Positions 41,418 to 52,303 of a stretch of DNA of 64,000 nt are shown one piece after another (positions within the stretch are counted from its first letter, which is position 1; each line of letters opens with the position of its first letter). Source of the DNA: Trichopria drosophilae (lineage: Eukaryota; Arthropoda; Insecta; Hymenoptera; Diapriidae); the NCBI GenBank assembly GCA_030407085.1, contig CM059582.1, forward strand, positions 74,280,001-74,344,000, in the 5' to 3' direction. The notes below the pieces were generated by a model that was not told the origin of the DNA, did not search any database, and saw nothing but the letters and a program-made list of their open reading frames with translations. The position numbers and the translations under genes were made by a program.

Positions 41418-42307
41418 CATGTGTGCGTGTGCGTGTGCGTGTATGCGCGCGCGCCAATGTAATAGATTGTGTAGTTGTTTCGTATTTTTCTATATACATC
41501 ATGCACCAATAGTGAGCATTCTAACTTAATATTGTGCTAGTATGGTGTAGGTATAGAATGGGCGGTATAACGGATTAAATTCAAAACGAGAGCTACCAAT
41601 ATCACGCATAATTCGGGAAAATACGTGTATATAGAGAACTGTGTAGAAAAATCGAATTCAACCCTCAGAAGGAATATACTATTATTTGTTATTTTTTGTG
41701 TATAGCGTTCCTGTTTTTTTTTAGTTATTTCGTACATATATAAATTGGCAATATTGTTCAGGATTTTTTTGTCTGTCCTTGTATCTGTTATTTTGTCTCC
41801 CTGGCTTCGACTGAACTTTAGGCCTCTAAAAAGCCCGTCCCTCTTCTTCCTCGACCGGTGCTTTATATACCATTCCTCGCGAAGTATAAAACTAATTGCA
41901 AGTTCACGTCGCAGGCACACTTGCATTTTTTCAATTTTGTCCATTTTTAATTTTTTTATTTTTATGACGCGTCCTTTCTCTATCGTTATTAATCACGAAT
42001 TAATTCATTTCTTTAACAGGAATGGCGCCAAAAGAAATTTTTTAAAACAATTGAATGCTACATGATTTGTCCTCGTGAATTACTCTTATGAAAACATATT
42101 GTATTTTTAACAAATTTATATCCAAGTGGCTCAGTTCTTATAACAAACAGTATTATTTTGATTTTTAAATGTAAATTAATTTTTGTAGCCGCGGCTTATA
42201 TTAAAAAAATTAATATATATGTTTATGACTCCGATTTTTTAATATCGTGCTGTCTGTAAAGGCGCCGTCTGTGTGAAGTGTAAATAACGAATTTACATTA
42301 ACAAAAA
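41294..42307. other. Intergenic DNA, no gene recognised
   Basis: AT-rich; holds a TG microsatellite (41393-41455). Two mid-length frames (41537-41944 minus, 41745-42065 plus) lie on opposite strands of the same DNA and lack motifs. Confidence 0.45.
41393..41455. repeat. (TG)n / (CG)n microsatellite
   Basis: Alternating GT run grading into GTGCGTGTGCGTG and GCGCGCGC. Confidence 0.9.
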
Positions 42308-42446
42308 ATCCCACATGGAACGGAAACATTCGCTCGGAACGGCCTTTTAGCCAATATGATTTCAGTTAAAAGGAGGTAGAGAATTTTAAACTGATATGTA
42401 TTGGCTAAAAGACCGTTCCGCGCGAACATTTCCGCTCTATGTGGAT
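42308..42446. repeat. Foldback/MITE-like element, arms about 50 bp
   Basis: The left arm 42308-42357 contains CACATGGAACGGAAACATTC and GGCCTTTTAGCCAAT. The right arm (about 42394-42446) carries their complements with a few changes. Total length is about 139 bp, without coding capacity. Confidence 0.7.
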
Positions 42447-42659
42447 TTACGCTTAGAAGGAATCTAGCCCACGCGCAGAACCGCTCTCAGTGCAAAATAA
42501 GCGATTTTGACAAAAATCAGCATATTTATCCAGAATAAATAACAAAAGTAAGAAAATTTTTTATGTAGGCACGAAAACACTCAAATTCGTGGTTCTTCAG
42601 TTAAAATAGGACGCGATACGTTTTTCAAAGAAAAAACATTACCCATCTGCGAAATGCCG

Positions 42660-42975
42660 ATGATGAAAATATTAGCCTATTGTTGTATTGGTTAGCAATG
42701 CTGACCCAACGTCGGCAACTTCACTGTGCCAGAATTGGGCCAGCATTGGTAGCCGATACTGGCTATAACAAATTGCCAAACATCGGCTGAAAACTGGCCA
42801 ACGCATTGAGTCAGGCCTGGGAAATTGATTTCATAGGCATTTCTCCCGATCGTCGTCCCAGCGGCGGCCCAAAATCAGCCCGAGTATCGGACTAAGCCTG
42901 GCAAAACCGACCCGAACATCGGACCATCGCCGGCAAATTGATATTGCCAAATCTCACCTTAGCGATGGATACATT
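42660..42975. repeat. Degenerate short-unit repeat (GGCCAA/CCGATA-type)
   Basis: Recurring words such as ATTGGCCAGC-like, CATCGGCTGA, TATCGGACTA and ACATCGGACCAT, spaced 20-40 bases, indicate a decayed short tandem repeat. No ORF. Confidence 0.5.
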
Positions 42976-43009
42976 CGAGGTCGAACATGGGCCAAACCTG
43001 AAAAACTTA

Positions 43010-43528
43010 TAGGTAAGAAGGAAGGAATGAAGCAGAACGAATGCGGGAGGAACGCGAGGAAGGAAGGACAAAGGACAAAGGACAGACAATTATTAGACTA
43101 CTTGCGGGTCGACTCTCGGGTGGAGAGGTACAGGACAAAGACAGAACGGTAAATGGGCAGAACTAGGCAGATACACAACACAACACCCACCCAGAGCCAG
43201 TCCCCCCTTCCCCAATATCGGTACATCCACCAGATTCGGCGGTGTGTGCCATAGCGAATACGACGCGGGGCTTACTTCATCGTTATCCGAGATAAGACCC
43301 ATGACGTACCGACCGCGGATAAGACGCTGACGGAACCGATAACTGCCGACGGGGGTCGGCAGCGCTCCCAAATTCGTACCTTCGCCCAGCAAGGTCCCCC
43401 CATTATTCCACACTAGACATAAGCAGAGAAAATTGCACGGACGGGGATTCGAACTCGGGACCTTCGCGACGTTCAGTTCGGGCGGACTAAGACTGACGCC
43501 TTAGCCCGCACGACTATCGCGGAGCGCC
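43010..43528 (-). mobile_element. tRNA-derived SINE
   Basis: The minus strand starts GGCGCTCCGCGATAGTCG. A box A-like TAGTCGTGCGGG and a box B-like GAGTTCGAATCC are about 50 bases apart, as in RNA polymerase III promoters of tRNA-derived SINEs. The body follows to about 43010, where short AAGGACAAAGGAC repeats lie (43068-43090). The 3' limit is uncertain. The 5' end directly abuts the satellite array. The 106-codon minus-strand frame inside it (43093-43413) is not taken as a gene. Confidence 0.65.
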
Positions 43529-43529
43529 G

Positions 43530-44605
43530 TTTTTGCAAATTTTTAAATTTAGAAACAATTTCCTGCTCAAGGTATACGCCTTTTACAGAAATCATTATAA
43601 ACAATGATAATTTAAACAATGATTCCTGTCGAAAATTATTTTAAAACGATATTTTCCATATTTCCCACCGAATTTTTGAAGTGTTTTGAAAATTTTAACG
43701 TTATAAACAATTTCCTGTACAAGTTATACGCCTTTTACAGAAATCATTATACACACTAATTCCAGTAGCGAATTGTTCTAAACGATATTTTCCTTATATC
43801 CAACGATACTTTTAATGCGTTTTGCAAATTTTTAACTTTATAAACAATTTCCTACTCAATTGATATTCCTTATCAGAAATAGTTACAAAACAATGATAGT
43901 TTAATAAAGATATTAGTAAGGGTTCGGCTTTGTGCTACAAAGTTGGTTGCTGTTGGTTTTCCTAGACGTTTCGAACGACTTGCGTTCATTTTCAAGAGGG
44001 TACAGTATTCACAGTATTCACAGTAACCTCTTGAAAATGAACGCAAGTCGTTCGAAACGTCGAGGAAAACCAACAGCAACCAACTTTGTAGGACAAAACC
44101 GAACCCTTACTAATATCTTTATTATATATACATCTACATAAAAACACCGTGTAATTGTAATAGTAATAATAATAATGATAGTTTAAACAATGATTCCCGT
44201 CGCAAATTATTTTAAAACGATATTTTCCATATTTCCAACTGAATTTTTGAAGTGTTTGCAAATTTTAACGTTATAAACAATTTCCTGCGCAAGTTATATG
44301 CCTTGTACAGAAATCGTTATATATACTGATTCCAGTAGCGAATTGTTCTAAACGATATTTTCCTTATTTGACAACGATATTTTTAATGTGTTTGCAATTT
44401 TTTAATTTTGTAAACAATTTTCTGCTCAAGTTATACGCCGTTTACAGAAATTATTACAAACAATGATTCCAGTAGCGAATGGTTTCATAACGACATAATC
44501 CATATTTCCAACAGCATTTTTGATGAGGTTGCAAATTTTTAATTTTGTAAACAATTTCACGCTCACGTTATACTCCTTTTCAGAAATCGTTATAAACTAT
44601 GATAT
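43530..44605. repeat. Satellite array, left part (monomer about 145 bp)
   Basis: Tandem units marked by CAGAAAT followed by a GTTA/ATTATAAACAATGAT segment, at about 43580, 43731, 43870, 44303, 44449 and 44575. Each includes AACGATATTTTCC-like, ATTTTTGAAGTG-like and ACAATTTCCTGCTCAAG-like blocks. It is interrupted by the hairpin insertion (43905-44173) and continues after element D at 58613. Confidence 0.85.
43905..44173. mobile_element. Long-hairpin insertion with 13-bp target duplication
   Basis: Arms of about 91-95 nt (43909-43999 and 44027-44117) are nearly perfectly complementary, e.g. TTTCGAACGACTTGCGTTCA with TGAACGCAAGTCGTTCGAAA. The loop is 27 bases of repeated ACAGTATTC. After the right arm comes a tail ending in (TAA)n. 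The satellite word AATGATAGTTTAA is present on both sides (43892-43904, 44174-44186), implying a 13-bp duplication such as target-primed retrotransposition produces. No ORF. Confidence 0.7.
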
Positions 44606-45331
44606 TCTTACGGATGCTGGCTACGCACATATTAGCACGCGTAACATAGATAATACTTGTCTTTGTAAGATCGACAAGACGCACACCGACGGGCCTGATT
44701 CGGCGTCGCACATAGATTGCACACGTGCTACAACTTACACGGGGAACCACGGGTTCCTCTAGCTGCAAGCCCAATCGGTCCAGAAAGGAATGTGCCACGC
44801 CGAAGCTCGAAGTAAGACAATCCATAAGATTGTGACTCACACGCGCACACAATAGTACACGTGCCCCGAATCGCCGAGGTCACCAATAGGTCAAAGGGGT
44901 GAGCTATTCGTGGAAGATGGCACGTGGCAAACAACAAGTGCAGGTGTCCATCGAGAAGGAACGATGATCTCATCGACATCTACCATATAAAAAGGGCAAT
45001 CGCATTGCCCGAAATCAGAGTCGCCCCGTGAATGACGCCGTGAACATCTAGGTACAGAGTCGCACCGTTCGTAATCTGCTGAAGATCTCCGAAAGATTCG
45101 TCGGTCATCAGCGACTCTCCGCGAATTAAACGACTTTGTGGGACCTTATCCCAACGCGATCTTTTTGTAAAGACCTCAGTTGGCTATAGAAATAATAAAT
45201 ATACATAGTTTAAATCAACTCTCGCCTTTCACTTGGAGTGTCGATTCCCTTAACGCGTATCCCGCAACCCGACTCCTTTCGCTACCGGGAATCAGTAAAA
45301 ATAATTAAATTGTTACTTCGAAAACGTAACA
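44606..45331 (+). repeat. 5' LTR of element D
   Basis: 726 bp. Contains a TATA box (44986-44994) and an AATAAA (45194-45199). Confidence 0.9.
44986..44994 (+). promoter_or_regulatory. TATA box of element D LTR
   Basis: TATAAAAAG, conserved in the other LTR at 58268-58276. It is followed by the AATAAA about 200 bases downstream, giving a normal U3-R order. Confidence 0.55.
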
Positions 45332-45338
45332 TACTTTT

Positions 45339-45356
45339 TGGTGGCAGCGGTGGGAT
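45339..45356 (+). other. Primer-binding site of element D, tRNA-Leu-type
   Basis: TGGTGGCAGCGGTGGGAT is complementary to the 3' end ATCCCACCGCTGCCACCA of tRNA-Leu of the GGTAGCGTGGCC type. A 7-base spacer follows the LTR. Confidence 0.8.
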
Positions 45357-46140
45357 ACGCGAGTGTCTTTGAAATAACTCCAAGAGGAAATAATAATTTC
45401 ATTAAAAGTGTTCACTCTTAAATGCTACGAGAGGTACAAAAGATACGTTAAGCAGTTAAAATACTGCTGTATAAAAAAAAAAGACTTCATCTACAGAGAA
45501 ATATATAGTTATACAGATTGGACAATTTCGATATGTAATGAGAAATTGAAATGTTTCCGAACTAGTGGAAATACGAAACTGTGCAAATAAGGAAAAACGC
45601 AAGTGACTATTTCAACTGTTATATTTAGTGATTTTATTTAATCTTAAATTCAAAAAACTTTAAAAACTTAACATTCATTGACTTTTAACAAATTTTAGAA
45701 ACCATTGCAGAAACCATTGAGGGTCACAAAACGCAGAGAAAACTTCAACCAACTTCAAGAACTTCAATGAACTTCAATGAACCTCAAAAACATCAACACC
45801 GCTGTGTTCATGACTGGGATTCTTTTGTAAGTGGAAATTACATTCAAATTTTTTTTTTTAACAAATTTTCTCAAAATAATAATAATTTATTTCAAATTTA
45901 TTGTTGATTTTTAAATAATATTCTGAAGTGATCTTTAAAGCTAAGAAAATGCTATTTTTCAAATGTTCAACAAAATTAGTAGAGAAAATTTGTTACAATA
46001 TAAACTGATGATTGTTGCGAAATTATTCAATCTCTAATTGAAAAAAAGACACGCACATATATATAACTGAATTTTGATATCGACGCGAGAATACATTTTC
46101 TATAAACATCGGGGACAATAAGGCAAACATTAGGCAACAG
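45357..46140 (+). other. Untranslated leader of element D
   Basis: AT-rich, with direct repeats of AACTTCAATGAAC-type words near 45745-45790. A 60-codon frame here has no motif. Confidence 0.5.
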
Positions 46141-47469
46141 ATGACTGCACACGCGTCACCGACGGTGCAATACCTTGTTGCAAGGGCTCCGCGGATAGCA
46201 GAAGCTGTACGTAGCATTCCCGATTTTGACGGGTCGGTTGATAAATTCCCCGGTTTTGAAAGAGCATGTCGCGAGGATTTCGCGTTACTTACTCCCGACG
46301 ACACACGACTTTATTTACACATGTTACGTAAAAGACTCACAGGAAAAGCACGTATATTTGACGAAAAAGTAGCCGACTACGCAACGGTAGAAGCATTTTT
46401 TATGGACTTACGCAAAACTTATGGTGTTTCGACATATCCAATTAATTTACTCATGAAAATGAAAACGATTTATCCAAAATCGAGTGAATCGTTAGAGGAA
46501 TTCGGGTACCGTCTTTTACGAAATTTGTCGAATTTAGAAAAGGCTCTGATTGCCTCGGCAGACTATACGGCCGAAGACAGGGTACGCTTTACCTGTCGGG
46601 CCGATAGAGAAGGGCACGATCACTTTATCTCTTGCGCGACAGGGCCGATGGAGGCGCGATTATTACATACCAATCCGGCCACATTATAAATCGCGGTAGA
46701 GACAGCGCGGAAACTTGCACAGAAATACAACGCGAAAGACATCGAAGGGTATCTCATGCTCGAGGATCATGAGAGAAAACCTGATCGAGCATTCGCGCAT
46801 ATAGTTTCTACGATGTCGCAAAAAGATTTAGAATGCGATTATTGTGGATGGCACGAACACGTCGAGTCCTATTGCCAGGCAAAAATGTATAATAATTCAA
46901 AATGTGTCTATTGCAAGCGAATCGGCCATACTCGTGAAAATTGCTATTATTTACGCGATAAACCACAACAAAATAATTATCAACGGGAACAAAACAAGAA
47001 TGTCTGGAATTCAGTCGATAAAAGGTTTACCCGGGAGAAAGATTACGATAATAATCACGATCGCCGCCCGAAATTTGGAAACGATCGGGAAAACCATGAA
47101 AATAACGGTGGTATTTACTACAATAGGCCCCCAGAAAACAGAGTTAACGTGAATAATGGAGAGGAAAGATATAGAAACAATAACAATCAACTCCAACCAT
47201 TGAGGACCGATTCACGAGTGCAAACTTACGACCGAGATAAATATATACAAAACAGAGTGTTAAGTAGGCAACCTAAAACCGAAATTACGAAGCGAGATAA
47301 GGCCGCTGGCAGTCAGTCTGGTCATTTAAACTCGCAGACCGCTCGTCGCCGTCAAGACACGTCGAGCGGGCCACAACGTCACAACGCCTCTCGTAAAGTT
47401 CGTACTCTCGACGCCGAAGCGCATCCGTACATTTCGGGAATGTTGAGATTATCGAATGCCCAAGAATAG
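46141..47469 (+). pseudogene. gag: Gag of element D, one nonsense codon
   Basis: From ATG 46141 a single frame runs to 47469 (443 codons) with one in-frame TAA at 46687-46689. The N-terminal part has a capsid-like helical region (FDGSVDKFPGFERACREDFA; LYLHMLRKRLTGKARIF). Two CCHC zinc knuckles, CDYCGWHEHVESYC and CVYCKRIGHTRENC, follow at about residues 237-270, the same number and spacing as in element C. The C-terminal part is Asn/Arg-rich (NNQREQNK-like), consistent with RNA binding. The frame ends TAG at 47467-47469 just before the protease region. The function would be particle assembly; the stop truncates it before the zinc knuckles. Confidence 0.85.
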
Positions 47470-47863
47470 AGATTCAAAATTCAAATCTTTTGCGCGTCGG
47501 GAAACTTTCTCATAGATTCCGGCGCCGAAATAAATTAAATAAAAGTTAGTAAAATATCAGAAAAATTATGCCCCGATAAAGATATCACTTACAACCTAAG
47601 CGGTATTGGGAAAGGAATTATTAGGACTTTAGGATCTGTAAAAATAAATGTGGTAGGCATAATCGTAGAGATGCAAGTTGTACATGACGAATTTCCGATT
47701 AAGGAGGACGGAATATTAGTACCCTTACCCCTTTTCCGTATACTTCGTGCAAAAATCGATTACGAGCAAGATTGTGTACGGGTTGACAATTACATTTTCC
47801 CATTTGTAGATCGCGCGGAAATCGAAATTCCACCTCGATGTCGGACAGTAGTTCGAATGCGTG
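47470..47863 (+). pseudogene. pol: Protease region of element D Pol, cut by the LINE
   Basis: Translation gives FLIDSGAEIN, an aspartic protease site matching element C, then a TAA replaces the next residue. The frame continues with LSGIGKGIIRTLGSVKIN, EFPIKEDGILVPLPLFRI and IEIPPRCRTVVRMRV, where the LINE enters. The protein resumes at 52304 as NDRKFGFIPKT. Confidence 0.75.
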
Positions 47864-48019
47864 TATTTTTTTTTCCGGTGCTTCATTTACAATCTGTCCT
47901 AGGACATTAAGTAAATCTGTTGACTTTAATAATATGAACGGGGAGTTGTCCAATGACGACTTCCCTTTAAAATAATTTAACATAACGTTATTTATAATTA
48001 TAGAGTTTAAACATAAAAA

Positions 48020-50702
48020 ACGAGTAGAAAGGTCAAGAGGTATGAACCGATTCAGTCTTTTTGTTAACCTATTTGTGAGAAGTTTACATGTTAGTTTGTT
48101 AGGATGATTTTCAGTCTCATTTGGTAACTTTCACTAAACTTTTTAATTTCTTCTCTCACTGAACACATTTGAAGATTACGCTGAATTATCTCGTTGGTAA
48201 CGTACCACGGTGCATTTGTGATGGTTCTTAATATTTTGGACTGAAATCTTTGAAGAATGTCAATGTTGGAATTACTGCACGTTCCCCATAGTTGAATTCC
48301 ATAGGTCCATATAGGTTTAAGAATTGTTTTATAAATTAACAATTTGTTGTCCAAGTTTAACTGTGAATTTCTACCTATTAGCCAATATAATTTTGTAAAT
48401 TTCAGGCCCAGTTGTTTCCTTTTGGTCCATGTATGAGTTCTCCAATTGAGCCTGCGATCTAGATGCATTCCTAGCTATTTCGCTGTTTCTGATTGTGGTA
48501 TGGTAGTTCCATTTCAGTTGACAGGTGGACACGTTTCTTTGCGCAATGTGAAAGTCACGTGGGTCGATTTGGATTTATTAACCTTGATTCTCCAGGTTTT
48601 CAGAGACTTATCGGTGTCGTTAAGGCTCTCTTGCAGCATCTGAGAGGCTTTTGTTGAATTTGAATCTGATGCTAGTAGTACTGTATCGTCGGCAAATGTA
48701 GCAATCGATATATTTTTTGATGATGGAAGGTCAGCAGTATATAATAGATAGAGGATTGGTCCTAGGGCACTTCCTTAAGGTACACCGGATTCGATCGGAA
48801 AGAGAGTCGTCACTTCTTCTTGGAATTTCACTTGGAAGTATCTTTTGTTAAGATAGGAATTTAGGATTACATAATACGGAATCGGAAGGTTTTTTCGGAT
48901 TTTATATAATAGTCCAGTGTGCCATACCTTATCAAAGGCTTGGGTTATGTCCAGAAATGCTGCTGAACACTAACGCTTTATCTTCAAAATCTTGATTTAT
49001 TTTTTCCACCACTCGATGCACTTGTTCCACTGTAGCATCCTGTTGACGGAATCCAAACTGATGATCCGGAATCAAATTATTCTCTATAAGGATTGGCCTT
49101 AGTCTTCTCAAAAGTAGTTTTTCAAAGACCTTTGAAAGAACAGGTAAAAGACTAATTGGTCTATACGAAGCAGCTTCATCTGCTGGTTTTCCTGGCTTAG
49201 GTATAACAATGATCTGTGATACTTTTCATTGAGCTGGGAAAAACCATGTACGCAGAATGGCGTTGAAGATTAGCCGTATGAATACCAATCCTCGGTGTGG
49301 GAGTTCTTTGAGCACTTGGCCAGTAATTAAATCATACCCAGGGGCTTTCTTAGTACGTGTTTCATATTGTATTATGTTGCGAATTTCATGTACTGTGAAA
49401 GGTTTAATGGGATCCGACATTTCATATGGAGACTGCAGATAATCATGGATAAACTTTTCGTCATTTGTAGAGATTTCTCCAGGAAATGGCTGAAAAACTT
49501 GTTCTGAATGTTGTGCGAAAACTGCAGCTTTTTCTGTATCATTTTTTGTTCAGCTTCCATCATTTTTCCGAATCGGTGGTACATGCTGCTTCGGTTGCTT
49601 TAGGTTTTTTGTTGCTTTCCACAAGCTATAGTTAGTGGCTTCAGTGGGAGTCAAGTTTTCCAGATAACGTTTTACGGAATCATTTTTATACTTATTAAGA
49701 AAGTTTTTTATTTCTTTAATTTTTTCATTCAACTGAGACTTAGTAATTGGGTCTCGAGTAATTTGCCATTTTTTTGCTGATTTTCCTTTTTTGCAGTATC
49801 ATTTTTTTAAAACTATTCGGATAGTTTTGAGTTGAGTTCATTATATCGTTTTGTTGCGGAGTTGCATTCCAAGCAGCTTTTTGTATATTGACGGTTACAA
49901 GTTCAACAGCATCGATTATATCATCGGCTGTTTTTAACGGTATATCCGACTGCAATTCAGCTTGCAATTGTTCTCTAAAGAATTCCCAGTTGGTATTTTT
50001 ATTACATAACGTAGGTTTTGGTTGTAGATGGGTAACTTGAGTACTTAATGTTGCTGTGATAGGTGAGTGGTCTGATGATAAGTCAAGACTCGAGGAAATT
50101 TTCGTGTAATTTTCAGTAATACCTTTAGTAACACAAAAATCTATTAGATCTGGAACTTTCCTCCTATCGGTAGGTCAGTAGGTGGGTTGTCCAGTGGAAA
50201 TGTAATTTAGCTTCCTATTTTTTACGGCTTTCAGGAGTTCTCTTCCTCTAGGTGTTATAAGACGGGAACCCCACTGTTGGTGTTTGGCATTTTAGTCTCC
50301 ACCGGCTATAAATCGTGTGCCACGTGTGTCATAGAACTCTATATACTGGTTTTCTTTTATTTTGCGTTTCGGGGGACTGTAAATGGCAATTGTAATAGGT
50401 CCAGTCCAATCTTCTACTACAATACTCATTGCTTGGATATGATCTTGCTTGAATTCAGATAATTTAGAATGTTTGATTGTATTCTCAATAACAACCGCTG
50501 ACCTTCCATGGGCTGTGCCGTCAGGATGGTTAGTTTCATAGATAGAGTAGTTCGGGAGTTTGAAGTAACTTCTTTTAGTAAAGTGCATTTCTGATATTAA
50601 AAAAATATCTATACTTTGCTCCTGGATAAATAATTTAACTTCTTGGCTGTGTCGGATCAGCCCGTTAGCATTCCAAACGGCTATTTTAAGTCCTTGGATC
50701 AT
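48020..50702 (-). pseudogene. LINE ORF2: AP-endonuclease and reverse transcriptase
   Basis: The start MIQGLKIAVWNANGLIRHSQ is the first endonuclease motif, followed by FLISEMHFTKRSYFKLPNYS (catalytic Glu) and AGGD then NAKH. A stop replaces the residue after AGGD (about 50292). The middle part (49967-49220) includes EVRNIIQYETRTKKAPGYD-like RT motif 0/1. RT fragments around 49200-48700 read PISLLPVLSKVFEKLLLRRL-like and PDHQFGFRQQDATVEQVHR-like. The C-terminal part (48468-48091) reads MHLDRRLNWRTHTWTKRKQL, ILKPIWTYGIQLWGTCSNSN and LQRFQSKILRTITNAPWYV, typical of Jockey-clade elements. The enzyme would nick the target and copy LINE RNA. Several stops and frameshifts make it dead. Confidence 0.85.
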
Positions 50703-51847
50703 TTTGACATATTTGACACTAGCGAGGTAAGGAGATTTAGCATGGTATCCATCCGCTCCATCAGTTTAACCATTATTTTTTCAAGATTGCTATGGTGAAC
50801 ATTGCTTATTTCAAGAGGTTTCGAATTAATTGCCTGATATTGTTGTAGGTTCTCTGTTTGTTGTTTTTTTTCGTAGACTGCTTGTGCATATGTAGTACTT
50901 GGTCTCGTATTTGAGTACGAGGTATTTCGATTTGTATTTGTGTTTAATTCGTTTCGATTAGGTCTTAATGCAGGAAATTTCCATTTTTGTATTTCTTGAT
51001 ACACTATGCAACCTCTATAACTAGCTGGATGATTGCCTTTACACAGTACGCAAGTAGCTGCGGTATCTTTATTTTTGGAGCACTGGGCGGTAAGGTGGTT
51101 GTTTCAACATTTTACACAACGCGGTGAGCGATGACAATACGATTTTGTATGTCCATATCTTTGGCACCTTAAGCACTGGACGACTTGTCTTTTAGTTCTC
51201 GGTGGATCAATTATAACCTTGGTATTCTGCAACAACTGTATTTCATAAATTTGTTTGTTATTTTCATCTGTTTTTAGATCTACAAAAAACATCGGGAGGG
51301 GTTCCTTTGTTACACGATGTCTGCTGTTATGAATATTATTTACGATGTGTCCTTTTTCAGCATTATCTGCCTTTAGTTCTTCGAGATCAACCTCAGGATG
51401 AATGTTTTGAATAACTACCCTAAAATTTCTTTCTTCTTTAAGTTGGTACGTATGAAAATCAGTTTTTTTTCCTCCAACATTTTCGTGACTAATTTATAAT
51501 TATCAATAGTAGTAGGTTGCAACAAAACTTGATTTTTTCCTTAGGACTTTCATTGTATAACCATCTTTAATTACTCCATCAAGCATTTCTACGAGCGGTT
51601 TGAAGAGAAGAACTTCCGGAATAAAAATAGGTGGTGGCTTATTATTTTTCTCTTTACTCGATACTTCATTTATTTCTTCTGTTTTCGTATTTTCCCGACT
51701 TAGAGCTTGAAATCGATTCTCTTTGTTTATTTTGACATATTCCGTTATAGACTTTTGTCTAATATTGCGAACAGAAATTTCTGGGCTGTTTCTACTTCGC
51801 TTTTTGTTTCTCACCGGTTTCCATTTTCCTGTGTCAGTAGTTGACAT
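50699..51847 (-). pseudogene. LINE ORF1: Gag-like zinc-knuckle protein
   Basis: Starts at ATG 51847 (MSTTDTGKWKPVRNKKR), basic at first. A break lies near 51503. 51292-51104 carries CLRCQRYGHTKSYC, a CCHC knuckle, and further Cys (CVKC, then CVLCKGNHPASYRGC near 51030) that would form the second and third knuckles usual in Jockey ORF1. The end (51004-50699) overlaps the ORF2 start by four bases, the normal arrangement for translational coupling. The product binds RNA in the LINE particle. Confidence 0.8.
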
Positions 51848-52303
51848 GAGCTAGGCTTTGGATGAGTCGAATATCGTCGCTATCGGCTGCAATTGCTGGG
51901 TAAACAAATCCGATTGTGTAAATATTTGCCCGTATTGGTCACGATAAACTTGAGTTGGTTGTTGATGCATATATTGTTGCGATAATCCATAATTTTAAGT
52001 GCCGGCCATTTTTTATGTGGCCGACACCCTAAGCGTTAGTTGACTTACAATAGACAAAATTCACCGAGAAAAGATTCATTCGAATTTTCATTCTATGAAA
52101 ATTTCTTATATTAATAGACAAAATATTTCAATAATATTCAATACCGCACTCTTATAATTCTCACTCACGTTAACTTTTCGATTTATTACGCACACCGATA
52201 AAAACCGACGGCGAAATCAAAACAAAGCGTGGCTTCGATTGTCAACATTGCTTATTACAGCAAGGCAATACACGTCCGAACAAGACGACGGACTGAGTGA
52301 GAC

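Larger units (their letters stand above)
47864..52303 (-). mobile_element. Full-length Jockey-type LINE, decayed ORFs
   Basis: About 4.4 kb. The short target word TGCGTG stands on both sides (47858-47863, 52304-52309). The 3' end carries an A tail (T run at about 47866-47875 on the plus strand). Its 5' end begins at the right border with a GGACGTG downstream-promoter-like motif about 28 bases in (plus strand CACGTCC, 52271-52277), as in Jockey-clade internal promoters. ORF1 (51847-50699) and ORF2 (50702-48020) are both present but hold stops and frameshifts. It inserted into pol of element D in the opposite orientation. Confidence 0.85.

Noticed and set aside
43093..43413. 106-codon minus-strand ORF
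   Set aside because: It lies within the body of a tRNA-derived SINE and has no known motif.
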